Positions 34,325 to 45,209 of a stretch of DNA of 64,000 nt are shown here, in pieces. The position numbers and the translations under genes were made by a program. A model generated the notes under the pieces. It was not told where the DNA came from. It saw only the letters and a program-made list of their open reading frames with translations, and did not search any database. Within the stretch, counting starts at the first letter, position 1. Each line of letters starts with the position of its first letter. Origin of the DNA: Novosphingopyxis iocasae (GTDB lineage: Bacteria; Pseudomonadota; Alphaproteobacteria; Sphingomonadales; Sphingomonadaceae); assembly GCF_014334095.1 (NCBI RefSeq), contig NZ_CP060495.1:271001-335000 (forward strand), written 5' to 3'.

Positions 34325-36018
34325 CGGCGTTCGCCGCCACCAACCCCACGCGCATGCGGCTGGGCGAATATGGTGGCCATGTAGGCACGGCCACGTACCA
34401 GCGGCTGATGATCCTGGCGCTGATCTTCACCGCTGCGGTGCTTCTGATCGTTCTGCGTCTTGGCAGCTTCGCGATCTTCGAAAATCAGAAGAGCTACAGC
34501 GCGATTTCCTCCGCTTATGTGCCCGAGCGCGGTGACATCGTGGACCGCAATGGCATACCGCTGGCGCGCACGATCGCGGCTTATGCCATCTGGGTGAAGC
34601 CGGATGAAATTCGCGGCGACAAGCGGCAGCTCGCCAATCAGTTGCAGGCCATTTTCCCCGATGAGCCCGCCGGTGAATTCTACGCCAAGTTGACCGGCAA
34701 GCGCCCGACCTATCTGCGTCGCCGTGCCCTTCCGCGCGAAGTGAGCGAAGTGCATGCGCTGGGTGAGATCGGCATCGAATTCCCGCGTGAGCCAGAGCGT
34801 CTCTATCCCGAATATGATCTTGCGGCGCATGTACTGGGCTTCACCGACATGAGCGGTCATGGCCGCATGGGCATGGAGCGGGTGCTTGAGAAGCGGCTGA
34901 CGGACCCCAATCTGCGAGGCGAGCCTGTAGCGCTTTCGATCGACAGCCGGGTGCAGGGCGCGCTGCGCAACGAACTGATGCGCGCGATGACAAGCACGCA
35001 TGCGATCGGCGCAGCGGGTGTGGTGCTGGACGCGAACACGGGTGAGATTGTCGCGCTGAGTTCACTGCCAAGCTTCAATCCCAACAAGCTGGATGCCGAG
35101 GGAGTGAAGAACCAGGCCAATGGCGTCACGCAGAGCGTTTATGAACTGGGCTCCACGTTCAAACCGATCACGGTGGCCGCCGCGCTGGATGCCGGGACGG
35201 TGCGCGACCTCTCGCGGCGTTACGACGCCACTGCGCCGCTCAAGATCGCGGGCTTCAAGATCCATGACGATCACCCGATGGGCCGCTGGATCAACGTGCC
35301 CGAAGCGCTGGTCAACAGCTCCAACATCGTTACCGCGCGCATTGCAGACGATCTGGGGCGTGAGCGTATGGAAAAGACGCTGCGCAGCCTGGATTTCGAC
35401 AAGCGTCCGGAAATCGAGATCGCCGAAAAGGGCCTTCCGATCTGGCCGAAGGATTGGGGCCGCCTCACCAACATGACCATCGGTTACGGCCACGGTATTG
35501 CGGTCACACCGCTGCACCTCGCCACCGCTTACGCCTCGCTCGTCAATGGCGGTATCTATCGTCCGAGCACCCTCTTGAAGGTGGACGCCGACAAGGAACC
35601 CAAGGGGCGGCGGGTATTCAGTGCGGCGACAAGTGCGCGGATGCGTCAGCTGCTGCGCATGATCGTGCTCGACGGCACCGGCCGCAACGCCGATGCCGAG
35701 GGCTTCCGTATCGGCGGCAAGACCGGATCGGCCGAGAAGCCGCGTGCGGGTGGTTATGCGCATAATTCGCTCGTCTCGACCTTTGCGGCGGCCTTCCCCA
35801 TGGACAACCCGCAATATGTTGTGGTTGTGTCGCTGGACGAGCCGCAGGGCACCGCCGCTACCTCGTTCCAGCGCACCGCGGGCTGGGTTGCGGCGCCGAT
35901 CGTCAAGCGGCTGGTGCCGCGCATCGGCCCGATGCTCGGCGTGCTGCCCGATACGGGCCGCGACGTGGATGTGAGCGAACTGATGCCGCTGCTTTGGCGC
36001 AACGGCGGGGATCATTGA
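34321..36018 (+). CDS. ftsI: peptidoglycan transpeptidase FtsI (PBP3)
   Basis: A 565-residue monofunctional class B penicillin-binding protein that crosslinks septal peptidoglycan. One N-terminal membrane helix (about 28-47), a pedestal region, then the transpeptidase motifs: Ser278-Thr-Phe-Lys281 (SxxK), SSN at about 338-340 and KTGS at 467-470. Length and motifs are normal. Works with FtsW. Overlaps ftsL and murE by four and one bases. Confidence 0.96.
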   Translation: MTAFAATNPTRMRLGEYGGHVGTATYQRLMILALIFTAAVLLIVLRLGSFAIFENQKSYSAISSAYVPERGDIVDRNGIPLARTIAAYAIWVKPDEIRGDKRQLANQLQAIFPDEPAGEFYAKLTGKRPTYLRRRALPREVSEVHALGEIGIEFPREPERLYPEYDLAAHVLGFTDMSGHGRMGMERVLEKRLTDPNLRGEPVALSIDSRVQGALRNELMRAMTSTHAIGAAGVVLDANTGEIVALSSLPSFNPNKLDAEGVKNQANGVTQSVYELGSTFKPITVAAALDAGTVRDLSRRYDATAPLKIAGFKIHDDHPMGRWINVPEALVNSSNIVTARIADDLGRERMEKTLRSLDFDKRPEIEIAEKGLPIWPKDWGRLTNMTIGYGHGIAVTPLHLATAYASLVNGGIYRPSTLLKVDADKEPKGRRVFSAATSARMRQLLRMIVLDGTGRNADAEGFRIGGKTGSAEKPRAGGYAHNSLVSTFAAAFPMDNPQYVVVVSLDEPQGTAATSFQRTAGWVAAPIVKRLVPRIGPMLGVLPDTGRDVDVSELMPLLWRNGGDH

Positions 36019-37445
36019 TGCGCCTTGGCGATATACTGCAAAACCTTACCGGCGAAGATGCCCTGAAGCCCATCACCGGCTTCGCGATAGACCACCGCCA
36101 GATTGCCCCCGGCAATATCTTTGGGGCCTTCCAGGGTGCCAAGTTCAATGCCGAAGAGGTGATCCCGCAGGCCATCGCCGCCGGCGCTGTCGCCGTGGTA
36201 GCGCGCGAGGGGGTGAACGTGGACGGTGCGCACCTGATCGCGGACGCGGTGCCGCGCCGCCGGTTCGCGCAGATTGCCGCGCAATTTTTCCGCCCATTCC
36301 CGCAGGCGACCGTCGCGGTCACCGGCACGAACGGAAAGACATCTACGGTTGAGCTGACGCGTCAGCTGTGGCGGCTTGCCGGGCATAATGCGGCTTCGAT
36401 CGGCACGCTTGGCATCACTACGGGCTCAGAGAATGTCCGTACCGGCCTGACCTCGCCCGATATCGTCACCTTCCTCTCCAATATGGCCGGGCTGGCGCGC
36501 GAAGGCGTGAGCCACGCAGCGTTTGAGGCATCGAGCCACGGGCTGGACCAGTATCGCAGCGAAGGACTGCCGATCCGCGCCGCCGCTTTCACCAATTTGA
36601 GCCGCGATCACCTCGATTATCATGAAAGCATGGAGGCCTATTTCGAGGCGAAGATGCGTTTGTTCGACGAGGTGCTGGACGAAAACGGCACCGCCGTCAT
36701 CTGGGCGGACGATGAATGGTCCGACGCGGTGTTCGACCGGGTAGCCAAGCGATCGCTGCGCCGCATCACGGTCGGGCGGCGCGGGGAGGGTTTACGGCTG
36801 ATCGCCCAGACGCCCACGCAGCTTGGCCAGATGCTGGAAGTCGAGGCGCAGGGACGGCTCAAGAAAATCAACCTCCCGCTGATCGGTGCCTATCAGGCGA
36901 ATAACGCGCTGACGGCTGCGGGTCTCGTCATCGCGACGGGCGGGGACTGGGATGATGTCAGCGAGCATCTCTCCCGCCTTCAGCCGGTGCGCGGCCGCTT
37001 GGAGCGCGCGGTGATCAGCCGAAGCGGCGCGCCTGTGTATATCGATTACGCCCATACGCCCGATGCGCTGGTGGCTGCCTGCGAAGCGCTGCGTGCGCAT
37101 TGCAAGGGGCGGCTCATCACCGTTTTCGGTGCGGGCGGGGACCGCGACACCGGCAAGCGCGCCGAGATGGGCGCAGCCGCCGTAGGGTTGTCCGATGAAG
37201 TTATCGTGACTGACGACAATCCGCGCAGCGAAGATCCCGCTGCCATTCGCAAGGCGGTGCGCGGTGGCGCTCCCGATGCGCAGGAGATCGGCGATCGGCG
37301 CGAAGCCATTGCCGCCGCGATCGCGATGGCGAAGCCGGACGATATCGTCCTCGTCGCCGGCAAGGGGCATGAGCAGGGCCAGATCGTCGGCGATCAGGTG
37401 CTGCCCTTCGACGATGTGCAGGTGGCACGGGAGGTTTCCGCATGA
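36018..37445 (+). CDS. murE: UDP-MurNAc-L-Ala-D-Glu:meso-diaminopimelate ligase
   Basis: A 475-residue Mur ligase adding the third residue of the stem peptide. The P-loop is GTNGKTS, ASSHGLDQYR and NLSRDHLDYHES are the usual central motifs, and DNPRSEDP (Asn-Pro-Arg) is the diagnostic meso-diaminopimelate-binding motif. The ATG at 36018 overlaps the ftsI stop, which fixes the start. Followed by murF with a four-base overlap. Confidence 0.97.
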   Translation: MRLGDILQNLTGEDALKPITGFAIDHRQIAPGNIFGAFQGAKFNAEEVIPQAIAAGAVAVVAREGVNVDGAHLIADAVPRRRFAQIAAQFFRPFPQATVAVTGTNGKTSTVELTRQLWRLAGHNAASIGTLGITTGSENVRTGLTSPDIVTFLSNMAGLAREGVSHAAFEASSHGLDQYRSEGLPIRAAAFTNLSRDHLDYHESMEAYFEAKMRLFDEVLDENGTAVIWADDEWSDAVFDRVAKRSLRRITVGRRGEGLRLIAQTPTQLGQMLEVEAQGRLKKINLPLIGAYQANNALTAAGLVIATGGDWDDVSEHLSRLQPVRGRLERAVISRSGAPVYIDYAHTPDALVAACEALRAHCKGRLITVFGAGGDRDTGKRAEMGAAAVGLSDEVIVTDDNPRSEDPAAIRKAVRGGAPDAQEIGDRREAIAAAIAMAKPDDIVLVAGKGHEQGQIVGDQVLPFDDVQVAREVSA

Positions 37446-38827
37446 GCGCGCTCTGGACCGCCGATGAGATCGCACAGGCTACCGGCGGAACTGTGCATGG
37501 CGAGTTTCAGGCGAACGGCGTCGCCTTCGATTCGCGCGAAGTGGGTCCGGGCGATCTATTCGTGGCGCTTTCCGGCGAAAGCACCGACGGCCACCGCTTC
37601 GTTGATGGCGCTTTCGCAAGCGGCGCCGCGGGCGCGATTACCGATCGCGCCGTCGATCATCCGCATGTTCTGGTAGGAGACACCGCTGAGGCGCTGCGCG
37701 CGCTGGCGCGGGCCTCGCGCGGTCGAACGGGCGCCAAGATCATCGGGGTCACCGGATCGGCAGGCAAGACCGGCACCAAGGAAATGCTGTTTCTCGGGCT
37801 CGATCGGGGCTCGCGCGGCCATGCGCACCGATCGCTCAAGAGCTACAACAACCATGTCGGTGTTCCGCTCAGCCTTGCGCGCATGCCGCGCGAGACCGCT
37901 TTCGGTGTTTTCGAGATGGGCATGAACCATGCCGGCGAACTGTCCGATCTGACGCGACTTGTACGTCCCGATGTCGCCATCGTCACAACCATCGCGCCTG
38001 CCCATGTCGAGTTTTTCCCGGATGAAGCGGCGATTGCCCGCGCGAAGTCCGAAATCTTCGAAGGCCTCGTGGAGGGCGGCACCGCCATCGTGCCGCGCGA
38101 TAACCCGCATTACGAGTTGCTGCGCGATGCTGCACTGGAACATACCGATCGCGTGATCAGCTTCGGTTTCCACGAAGAGGCCGACGCGCGCGCCGTCGAG
38201 GCGCTGGACCGGCATGGCGGCTCGCTCGTAACCGCGCAGATCGGCGCGGCCATGCTGTGTTACCGAATTGCTCAGCCCGGACGCCATATCGTCGCCAATT
38301 CGCTTGCCGTGCTGGCGGCGGTCGACGCGGTGGTTGGCGATCTCGCCTCGGCGGGGCTGGCGCTCGCCGAACTGCCCGGCCTTGCCGGACGCGGGGCGCG
38401 GCACCTGATCGAACATGTCGGCGGGCCGCTTCTGCTGATCGATGAGAGCTACAATGCCAATCCCGCCTCGATGAAGGCGGCGATTGCCGGGCTCGCCGCC
38501 GCACCGCACAGCCGCCGCGTCGCGGTGCTCGGTGCGATGAAGGAACTGGGCGAGAAATCCGACGGCTATCACGCCGATATCGGGCCGCTGCTGGCGGATG
38601 CGAAGGTGGACGAGGCGATTTTCGTCGGCCCGGAATTCGAAAATCTGGTGGAAAAGCTGGGGAGCGGGCTTGAGGGTCCGGCCCGCTTCGCCCATTGCGG
38701 AACCGCGGACGAGGCGCTGGCCCTGCTCCGCGGGACAATCGAGGGCGGCGAAGCGGTGCTCGTCAAGGGCTCCAACTCCGTGGGGCTTTCGAAGCTGGTA
38801 AGCGCTCTCGTCGACGGAGAAGTTTGA
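37442..38827 (+). CDS. murF: UDP-MurNAc-tripeptide:D-Ala-D-Ala ligase
   Basis: A 461-residue Mur ligase that adds the D-Ala-D-Ala dipeptide. It has the P-loop [49 protein letters not shown] and [17 protein letters not shown], all MurF signatures. Start overlaps murE by four bases. Ends two bases before the mraY start. Confidence 0.96.
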   Translation: MSALWTADEIAQATGGTVHGEFQANGVAFDSREVGPGDLFVALSGESTDGHRFVDGAFASGAAGAITDRAVDHPHVLVGDTAEALRALARASRGRTGAKIIGVTGSAGKTGTKEMLFLGLDRGSRGHAHRSLKSYNNHVGVPLSLARMPRETAFGVFEMGMNHAGELSDLTRLVRPDVAIVTTIAPAHVEFFPDEAAIARAKSEIFEGLVEGGTAIVPRDNPHYELLRDAALEHTDRVISFGFHEEADARAVEALDRHGGSLVTAQIGAAMLCYRIAQPGRHIVANSLAVLAAVDAVVGDLASAGLALAELPGLAGRGARHLIEHVGGPLLLIDESYNANPASMKAAIAGLAAAPHSRRVAVLGAMKELGEKSDGYHADIGPLLADAKVDEAIFVGPEFENLVEKLGSGLEGPARFAHCGTADEALALLRGTIEGGEAVLVKGSNSVGLSKLVSALVDGEV

Positions 38828-38829
38828 GA

Positions 38830-39900
38830 ATGTTCTACCTGCTCGCCGAATGGTTCGGGTTCGAAGGACCGTTCAACCTGCTGCGTTACCAGAGCGTCCG
38901 CTCCGGCGCGGCGGTGGCGACCGCCTTGTTTCTCGGCCTGATCATCGGTCCGCGCTTTATCCTCATGCTGCGCATGCGCCAGGGCAAGGGCCAGCCGATC
39001 CGCAGCGACGGCCCGCAGACGCATCTTGCCAAGGTCGGCACGCCGACGATGGGGGGGTTGCTTATTCTGATCTCGCTCGCCGTAGCGGTGCTGCTGTGGA
39101 TGGACCCGCGCAACGTCTATGTCTGGGCCTGCCTGTTCGTCACATTCGGCTTCGCGATCATCGGGTTTCTCGATGATTTCGACAAGGTGTCGAAGTCCAG
39201 CCACAAAGGTGTTCCTGGCCGTATCCGCCTGCTTGCGGAGTTTGCCATTGCCGGCGTCGCCGCCTGGCTGATCACCGATCAGAACGGCACGCATCTCTAT
39301 CTGCCCTTCCTCAGCGGCGTTTCGATCGATCTGGGCTGGTTCTACATCCTGTTCGCGATGTTCGTGATCGTGGGTGCGGGCAATGCGGTGAACCTCACCG
39401 ATGGGCTCGATGGCCTTGCCACAATGCCGGTCGTTATCGCAGCGGTGACCTTCTTCATCATCGTGTACCTCGTCGGCAACGCAATCTACGCCAATTACCT
39501 CGGCATCCCGCATGTGCCTGGCGCTGGCGAACTGACCATCCTGTGCGGCGCGATCATCGGATCGGGGCTCGCCTTCCTCTGGTATAATGCGCCGCCAGCA
39601 GCCGTTTTCATGGGCGATACCGGCAGCCTCGCGCTCGGCGGAGCGCTAGGCGCGCTGGCCGTTTCCACCCATCACGAGATCGTGCTGGGTGTCGTCGGCG
39701 GGCTGTTCGTGATCGAGGCGCTGTCCGTCATCATCCAGGTTTTCTTCTTCAAGCGCACAGGCAAGCGCGTCTTCAAGATGGCGCCGATCCACCATCATTT
39801 CGAGCAGCTTGGCTGGGCCGAGCCGACCGTTGTGATCCGCTTCTGGATCGTCAGCCTCGTGCTCGCGCTCGCCGGTCTGTCCACGCTCAAGCTCAGATGA
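38830..39900 (+). CDS. mraY: phospho-MurNAc-pentapeptide transferase
   Basis: A 356-residue integral membrane enzyme that makes lipid I on undecaprenyl phosphate. Ten hydrophobic segments; active-site Asp pair in [34 protein letters not shown] and the His-rich [11 protein letters not shown] are all present. I use the ATG at 38830, just after murF, not the earlier open frame that would overlap murF. Overlaps murD by four. Confidence 0.97.
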   Translation: MFYLLAEWFGFEGPFNLLRYQSVRSGAAVATALFLGLIIGPRFILMLRMRQGKGQPIRSDGPQTHLAKVGTPTMGGLLILISLAVAVLLWMDPRNVYVWACLFVTFGFAIIGFLDDFDKVSKSSHKGVPGRIRLLAEFAIAGVAAWLITDQNGTHLYLPFLSGVSIDLGWFYILFAMFVIVGAGNAVNLTDGLDGLATMPVVIAAVTFFIIVYLVGNAIYANYLGIPHVPGAGELTILCGAIIGSGLAFLWYNAPPAAVFMGDTGSLALGGALGALAVSTHHEIVLGVVGGLFVIEALSVIIQVFFFKRTGKRVFKMAPIHHHFEQLGWAEPTVVIRFWIVSLVLALAGLSTLKLR

Positions 39901-41210
39901 TCGTCAGCCCCGCCTTCGCCGACAAGCATTATGCGCTGCTCGGCCTGGCTCGGTCCGGGCTGGCGACGCTGGATGCGCTGGTGGCCAGCGGTGCGAAGGT
40001 CACCGCTTGGGACGGCCAGCCCGAACCGCGCGCCCGCGCCGAGGGCAAGGCGGAAATCGCCGATCTGCTGGAGGCGGATCTGTCGCAGTTCGATGCGATC
40101 ATCCTTTCGCCCGGTGTGCCGCTGAACAGCAGCCCGATCGCCGAAAGGGCCCGCGCTGCCAATTTGCCCATCATCGGCGATGTCGAGCTGTTCGCGCAGG
40201 CCCGCACCGCGCTGCCGCCGCACAAGGTCGTCGGCATCACCGGCACCAACGGCAAATCGACCACCACGGCGCTGATCGCTCATATCCTGAAGACCGCGGG
40301 CCGTCCCAGCCTGATGGCCGGCAATATCGGTCTGCCGATCCTCTCGCGCGATCCGCTGGAGCCGAATGAAGCGGGCGAGGGCGTCTATGTGCTGGAGCTG
40401 TCGAGCTATCAGATCGATCTGACGGAAAGCCTCGCCTGCGATATCGCGGTGCTGCTCAACATCACGCCCGATCATCTCGACCGCTACGAGAACTTTGAAG
40501 CCTATGCCGCGTCCAAGGCGCGGCTTTTCGAGATGCAGCATGGGAAGGGCGAGGCGGTGATCGGCATCGGCGATACGCCGTCTGCGCTGATCGCCCAGGG
40601 CCTCAAGCGTCCCTCGCGCCAGATCACCAAGATTGCACCGGGTGTGTGCATGGACCAATCCCGCTGGCCTTCGCTGCAGGGCCCGCACAATGCGCAGAAC
40701 GCGCTCGCCGCCATCGCGGCCTGCGAGGCGCTCGGCGTGCCGCAGCAGTCGATCGACGCAGGGCTGGAAAGCTTTAGCGGTCTGCCGCACCGCCTGGAAC
40801 GTCTCGGCACCTTCGGCGGGGTCGCTTTCGTGAACGACAGCAAGGCCACGAACCCCGCCTCCGCCGCCCCGGCGCTGGCTGCGTTCGAGCGTATCCGCTG
40901 GATCGTCGGCGGCCTGCCTAAGGACGACAATCTCGACGAATGCGCCCCCAATTTCAGCCATGTCGTCAAGGCCTATACCATCGGCGATGCCGGGCCCACC
41001 TATGCCCGCCAGCTCGCCGAGCATATGGAAGTGGACGAGAGCGAAATGCTGGCCACCGCCGTGCGCCGCGCCGTGCGCGATGCGCAGCCGGGCGATACCG
41101 TGCTGCTTTCGCCCGCCTGCGCCAGTTTCGATCAGTTCCGCGATTTCGAGGCGCGGGGCGAATGCTTCCGCGAGGCGGTGTCGATCTATGCCGGAGGCGC
41201 GCATGGCTGA
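39897..41210 (+). CDS. murD: UDP-MurNAc-L-alanine:D-glutamate ligase
   Basis: A 437-residue Mur ligase adding D-Glu. P-loop [42 protein letters not shown] and [17 protein letters not shown] match the family. Starts with a four-base overlap on mraY. The C-terminal end overlaps the ftsW start by eight bases. Confidence 0.97.
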   Translation: MIVSPAFADKHYALLGLARSGLATLDALVASGAKVTAWDGQPEPRARAEGKAEIADLLEADLSQFDAIILSPGVPLNSSPIAERARAANLPIIGDVELFAQARTALPPHKVVGITGTNGKSTTTALIAHILKTAGRPSLMAGNIGLPILSRDPLEPNEAGEGVYVLELSSYQIDLTESLACDIAVLLNITPDHLDRYENFEAYAASKARLFEMQHGKGEAVIGIGDTPSALIAQGLKRPSRQITKIAPGVCMDQSRWPSLQGPHNAQNALAAIAACEALGVPQQSIDAGLESFSGLPHRLERLGTFGGVAFVNDSKATNPASAAPALAAFERIRWIVGGLPKDDNLDECAPNFSHVVKAYTIGDAGPTYARQLAEHMEVDESEMLATAVRRAVRDAQPGDTVLLSPACASFDQFRDFEARGECFREAVSIYAGGAHG

Positions 41211-42426
41211 ACATGGTCCGCGCCATCTGGCCGGCGCGATCGCGGCGCGCGGGCGTGAAACGATGGAAAACCGGCTCGGCCGCGCCGACCGTTCGGCCAT
41301 CGGCATCTGGTTCTGGGAGCTGGACCGCGTGCTGCTCGGCCTTATCGTGGTGCTCGTCGCCATCGGGCTGCTCGCGGTGGCCGCAGCGTCGCCCGCCACC
41401 GCGCAGCGCCTTTCGACCAGCAGCGTGACGCTTGATCCGCTATATTTCTTCTATCGCCAGTTGATGTGGGTCAGCGTTTCGGTCCCGATCATGCTGCTCG
41501 TTTCGATGCTGCCCAAGGACGAAGCGCGGCGGTTTGCGATCGTGTCCTTCGCGATCTTCCTTGCGCTTCTCATTCTGGTGCCCGTTTTCGGGAGCGAAGT
41601 GAACGGATCGAAGCGCTGGATCGGCCCCGGCTTTGCAAATGTCCAGCCGAGCGAGTTTTTGAAGCCCTTCTACGCGGTCACGATGGCCTGGATCCTCAGT
41701 TGGAAGGGTAAAGAACCGAATATTCCCGTGGTTCCGCTGTCGCTCGGCATCACCGGGCTGATTGCGGTGCTGCTGATGAACCAGCCGGACCTTGGCCAGA
41801 CGATTATCTTCTGTGGCATCTGGTTCACGCTCATGCTGGTCGGCGGGCTGTCGGTGCGGTTGCTTGCGGCGCTGGTGATCGGCGGGATCGCGTTGATGCT
41901 CGCGGCCTATGTCTTTTATCCGGTGGCAACGCAGCGGATCGATACCTGGCTGTTCGGCGGAGAGACCAACAACCAGATTATGCTGGCCTACAAGACCATC
42001 ACGGCAGGCGGGCTGATCGGCGTCGGCCCCGGGCTGGGATCGGCCAAATTCCATCTGCCCGAAGCGCATACCGACTATATTTTCTCGGTGATCGGGGAGG
42101 AGTTCGGCGTGCTCGCCTGCATCGTCATCGCGCTGACCTTCCTCGCCATCATCATCCGGGTGCTGGTGCGGCTGCTGGACGAAGAGGATCGGTTCACGAT
42201 CCTGGCCGCGACCGGGCTCGTCGCGCAATTCGGCGGGCAGGCGCTGATCAACATGGCGGTGAACCTGCAGCTTTTCCCGTCCAAGGGCATGACGTTGCCG
42301 TTCATCAGCTATGGCGGCTCCTCGCTGATCGCGATCGGCATCGGCATGGGGCTGCTGCTGGCTTTTACGAAGCGAAACCCGTATCTTGACCGCTCCCGCT
42401 ATATCATGAAGGGCGCTGGCGGATGA
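41203..42426 (+). CDS. ftsW: peptidoglycan glycosyltransferase FtsW
   Basis: A 407-residue SEDS polymerase for septal glycan strands. About ten membrane helices, with GSEVNGSKRWI, QPSEFLKPFYAV, QPDLGQ, LPEAHTDYIFSVIGEEFG and LFPSKGMTLPFISYGGSS as conserved blocks. I start it at the ATG at 41203, which has GGAGG nine bases before; it overlaps murD by eight bases. The partner FtsI lies upstream. Confidence 0.96.
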   Translation: MAEHGPRHLAGAIAARGRETMENRLGRADRSAIGIWFWELDRVLLGLIVVLVAIGLLAVAAASPATAQRLSTSSVTLDPLYFFYRQLMWVSVSVPIMLLVSMLPKDEARRFAIVSFAIFLALLILVPVFGSEVNGSKRWIGPGFANVQPSEFLKPFYAVTMAWILSWKGKEPNIPVVPLSLGITGLIAVLLMNQPDLGQTIIFCGIWFTLMLVGGLSVRLLAALVIGGIALMLAAYVFYPVATQRIDTWLFGGETNNQIMLAYKTITAGGLIGVGPGLGSAKFHLPEAHTDYIFSVIGEEFGVLACIVIALTFLAIIIRVLVRLLDEEDRFTILAATGLVAQFGGQALINMAVNLQLFPSKGMTLPFISYGGSSLIAIGIGMGLLLAFTKRNPYLDRSRYIMKGAGG

Positions 42427-43607
42427 GCATCACCAAGCATTTCGTCCTCGCTGCCGGCGGTACCGGCGGCCACATGGTGCCCGCGCATGCGCTGGCGCAA
42501 GAGCTGGAACAGCGCGGCCACCGGGTGGCGCTGATCACCGACGCGCGCGGCGCCAAGATTCCCGGCATTTTCGAAGATGCCGAGGTGCATGTGCTGCCCG
42601 CCGGGCGCCTCACCAAAAACCCGATGAGCTGGCCCGGCGCGATGAAGGCGATCCTGCAGGGGCGGGCGATGGCGCGGCAGCTCTATTCCACTTTCCGCCC
42701 GACCAGCGTTGTCGGTTTCGGCGGCTATCCCGCCTTCCCGGCGCTGCTCGGCGCCTTCGCCGACGATATCCCCACCGTGATCCACGAACAGAATGCCGTG
42801 CTGGGCCGCGTCAACCGGCTTGCCGCGCGCAAGGTGAACGCGATCGCGACCAGCTATCCGGAGATCAAGCGCCTGCCGGACAGCCAGAAGGACAAGGTCC
42901 ATCTGATCGGCAATCCGGTGCGGGAGGAAGTGCTGGCGATCCGCGAGGAGCCGTTCCCGCCCTTGTTCGAAGACGGCATCTTCCGCGTACTCGTGACCGG
43001 TGGCAGCCAGGGCGCGACGGTGCTGAGTGAAGTGGTGCCCAAGGCACTTGCCATGCTGCCGCCGCAGCTGCGCCGCCGCCTTCAGGTGACGCAGCAGTGC
43101 CGGGCAGAGGATATCGAGCGGGTGCGCGCCGCCTATGCGGAAAACGAAATTCCCGCCCAACTGGCCACTTATCTGCCCGATTTGCCCGAACGGCTTGGCT
43201 GGGCGCATCTCGTGATCGGGCGCGCGGGCGCCTCGACCATCGCGGAACTGACCGCCGCGGGTCGCCCGGCGATCCTGGTGCCATTGCCGATCGCAACCGA
43301 TGATCACCAGACCTACAATGTGCGCGAGATGGTGGAGGCGGGCGGTGCTCGCTCGATCCAGCAGCCGCGTTTCACGGCCAAGGAAGTGGCGAAGCAAATC
43401 CAGAAGATGGCGCTGAAACCCGGCAGCCTGGAAAACGCCGCCAAGGCCGCGCGCAGCTGCGGCCGACCCAAGGCGGTGCAGGAGCTTGCCGATCTGGTCG
43501 AAAGCTTCGGCGGGGCTCCACTGGTCGAACCGATGACCGTAAAAGCCGCCGCTCCGGCACGCGGTAGCGCCGTCGCAGGGCCTGCTTTCGCGAAGGACGC
43601 CGGCTGA
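42423..43607 (+). CDS. murG: UDP-GlcNAc:lipid I N-acetylglucosaminyltransferase
   Basis: A 394-residue GT-B glycosyltransferase forming lipid [21 protein letters not shown] near the N-terminus, [32 protein letters not shown] and [17 protein letters not shown] are the family blocks. The C-terminal roughly 40 residues extend past the usual end and look low in complexity. Overlaps ftsW by four bases and murC by one. Confidence 0.96.
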   Translation: MSITKHFVLAAGGTGGHMVPAHALAQELEQRGHRVALITDARGAKIPGIFEDAEVHVLPAGRLTKNPMSWPGAMKAILQGRAMARQLYSTFRPTSVVGFGGYPAFPALLGAFADDIPTVIHEQNAVLGRVNRLAARKVNAIATSYPEIKRLPDSQKDKVHLIGNPVREEVLAIREEPFPPLFEDGIFRVLVTGGSQGATVLSEVVPKALAMLPPQLRRRLQVTQQCRAEDIERVRAAYAENEIPAQLATYLPDLPERLGWAHLVIGRAGASTIAELTAAGRPAILVPLPIATDDHQTYNVREMVEAGGARSIQQPRFTAKEVAKQIQKMALKPGSLENAAKAARSCGRPKAVQELADLVESFGGAPLVEPMTVKAAAPARGSAVAGPAFAKDAG

Positions 43608-45037
43608 TGCGCGAAGTTCCCAAGGATATCGGCACCGTCCATTTCGTCGGCATTGGCGGCATCGGCATGTCCGGCATTGCCGAGGTGATGAGCGATCTGG
43701 GCTATAGCGTGCAGGGCTCCGACATGGCCGAAGGCTCGACGGTGAAACGCCTGCGCTCAATCGGCATTCCGGTGTCGATCGGACATGAGCCTGAAAATGT
43801 CGCGAATGCCTCCGTCGTCGTTACGTCCACGGCGGTGAAGCGCGACAATCCGGAAGTGAAAGCCGCGCTCGATGCGCGCATCCCCGTGGTGCGCCGCGCG
43901 GAGATGCTGGCAGAGCTGATGCGGCTGAAATATTGCGTCGCGGTGGCCGGTACGCATGGCAAGACGACCACCACCTCGCTTGTAGCCTGTTTGCTCGATG
44001 CCGGCGGGATCGACCCGACGGTGATCAACGGCGGCATCATCAATCGCTACGGCTCCAACGCGCGCATCGGCAGCGGGGACTGGATGGTGGTGGAGGCCGA
44101 TGAGAGCGACGGCAGCTTCCTGCGGCTCGATGGCACCTATTCCATCGTCACCAATATCGATCCCGAACATTTGGATCATTATGGCGATTTCGATGCGATC
44201 AAGGCGGCGTTCGTCGAGTTCATCGAGAATGTGCCGTTCTACGGCGCGGCGATCCTGTGCGTGGATCATGACGAAGTGCAGGCGCTGCTGCCCAAGATCC
44301 GTGACCGCCGCACGGTAACCTACGGCTTCAGCGCGCAGGCCGATGTGCGCGGTGAGAATGTGCGCCCCTATCCCGGCGGCAACCTGTTCGACATCGCGAT
44401 CCGCGCGCGTGATGGATCGGTGCGACACATCGCCGATATCGATCTGCCGATGGCGGGGCGCCACAATGTGCAGAACGCGCTCGCCGCGATCGCCGTGGCG
44501 CTGCAAATGGGAATGGACGATGCGGCCATTGCCGCAGGGTTCAGCAATTTCGGCGGCGTGCGCAGGCGCTTCACCAAGGTGGGAACCGTGGAGATGGAGG
44601 GCGGCGACGTCATCGTGATCGATGATTACGGCCACCATCCTGTCGAGATCCGCGCTGTGCTCAATGCCGCGCGGGAGGGCGCTTCGGGCCGCGTCATCGC
44701 GGTGATGCAGCCGCATCGCTTCACCCGTCTGCGCGATCATATGGAGGCCTTCCAATCGAGCTTCAACGATGCAGATATGGTGATGGTCACGCCCGTCTAC
44801 ACCGCCAATGAAGCGCCGATCGAGGGGGTGGATTCCGCAGCGCTAGTCTCCGGCATCCGCGACCGCGGGCATCGCGATGCGCAGTTGGTGGAGGACGAAA
44901 CCAAGCTGGCAGCGGAACTCAGCAAGGTCGTGCAGCCCAATGATATGATCGTGTGCCTGGGCGCGGGCGATATCACCGTTTGGGCGGCCGAACTGGCCGC
45001 TGCGATCTCCGACCGGTTGGAGCGCGCCGATGTTTGA
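43607..45037 (+). CDS. murC: UDP-N-acetylmuramate:L-alanine ligase
   Basis: A 476-residue Mur ligase adding the first stem residue, L-Ala. [17 protein letters not shown] at the N-terminus, the P-loop [37 protein letters not shown] and [15 protein letters not shown] are typical. The ATG overlaps the murG stop. Followed by a 59-residue gene with an overlap, then murB. Confidence 0.97.
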   Translation: MREVPKDIGTVHFVGIGGIGMSGIAEVMSDLGYSVQGSDMAEGSTVKRLRSIGIPVSIGHEPENVANASVVVTSTAVKRDNPEVKAALDARIPVVRRAEMLAELMRLKYCVAVAGTHGKTTTTSLVACLLDAGGIDPTVINGGIINRYGSNARIGSGDWMVVEADESDGSFLRLDGTYSIVTNIDPEHLDHYGDFDAIKAAFVEFIENVPFYGAAILCVDHDEVQALLPKIRDRRTVTYGFSAQADVRGENVRPYPGGNLFDIAIRARDGSVRHIADIDLPMAGRHNVQNALAAIAVALQMGMDDAAIAAGFSNFGGVRRRFTKVGTVEMEGGDVIVIDDYGHHPVEIRAVLNAAREGASGRVIAVMQPHRFTRLRDHMEAFQSSFNDADMVMVTPVYTANEAPIEGVDSAALVSGIRDRGHRDAQLVEDETKLAAELSKVVQPNDMIVCLGAGDITVWAAELAAAISDRLERADV

Positions 45038-45209
45038 GATGATGGAACTGGGCATCGAAATGCAGAAAGCGGTGCGCGAGGTGCAGCTGAAACAGCTCGA
45101 TGCGGCAAGCGAAGCGCTGGACGCGATGCAGCGCGGTGCCGAGGAAACGATGCAGCGGCAGGCGCGGGCGTGGAACCGCTGGCGCCGCTTCTGGAGCGGG
45201 GGCGAATGA
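45030..45209 (+). CDS. 59-residue protein between murC and murB, unknown
   Basis: A 59-residue protein, [20 protein letters not shown] at the start, mostly one long helix with charged faces ([27 protein letters not shown]) and a Trp/Arg-rich end ([12 protein letters not shown]). Its ATG overlaps murC by eight bases and its stop overlaps the murB ATG by four, so it fills the gap exactly, as a real operon gene would. The basic aromatic end could touch membrane or nucleic acid. I do not recognise the family, and its length puts it below many gene-finder cut-offs. Confidence 0.6.
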   Translation: MFEMMELGIEMQKAVREVQLKQLDAASEALDAMQRGAEETMQRQARAWNRWRRFWSGGE

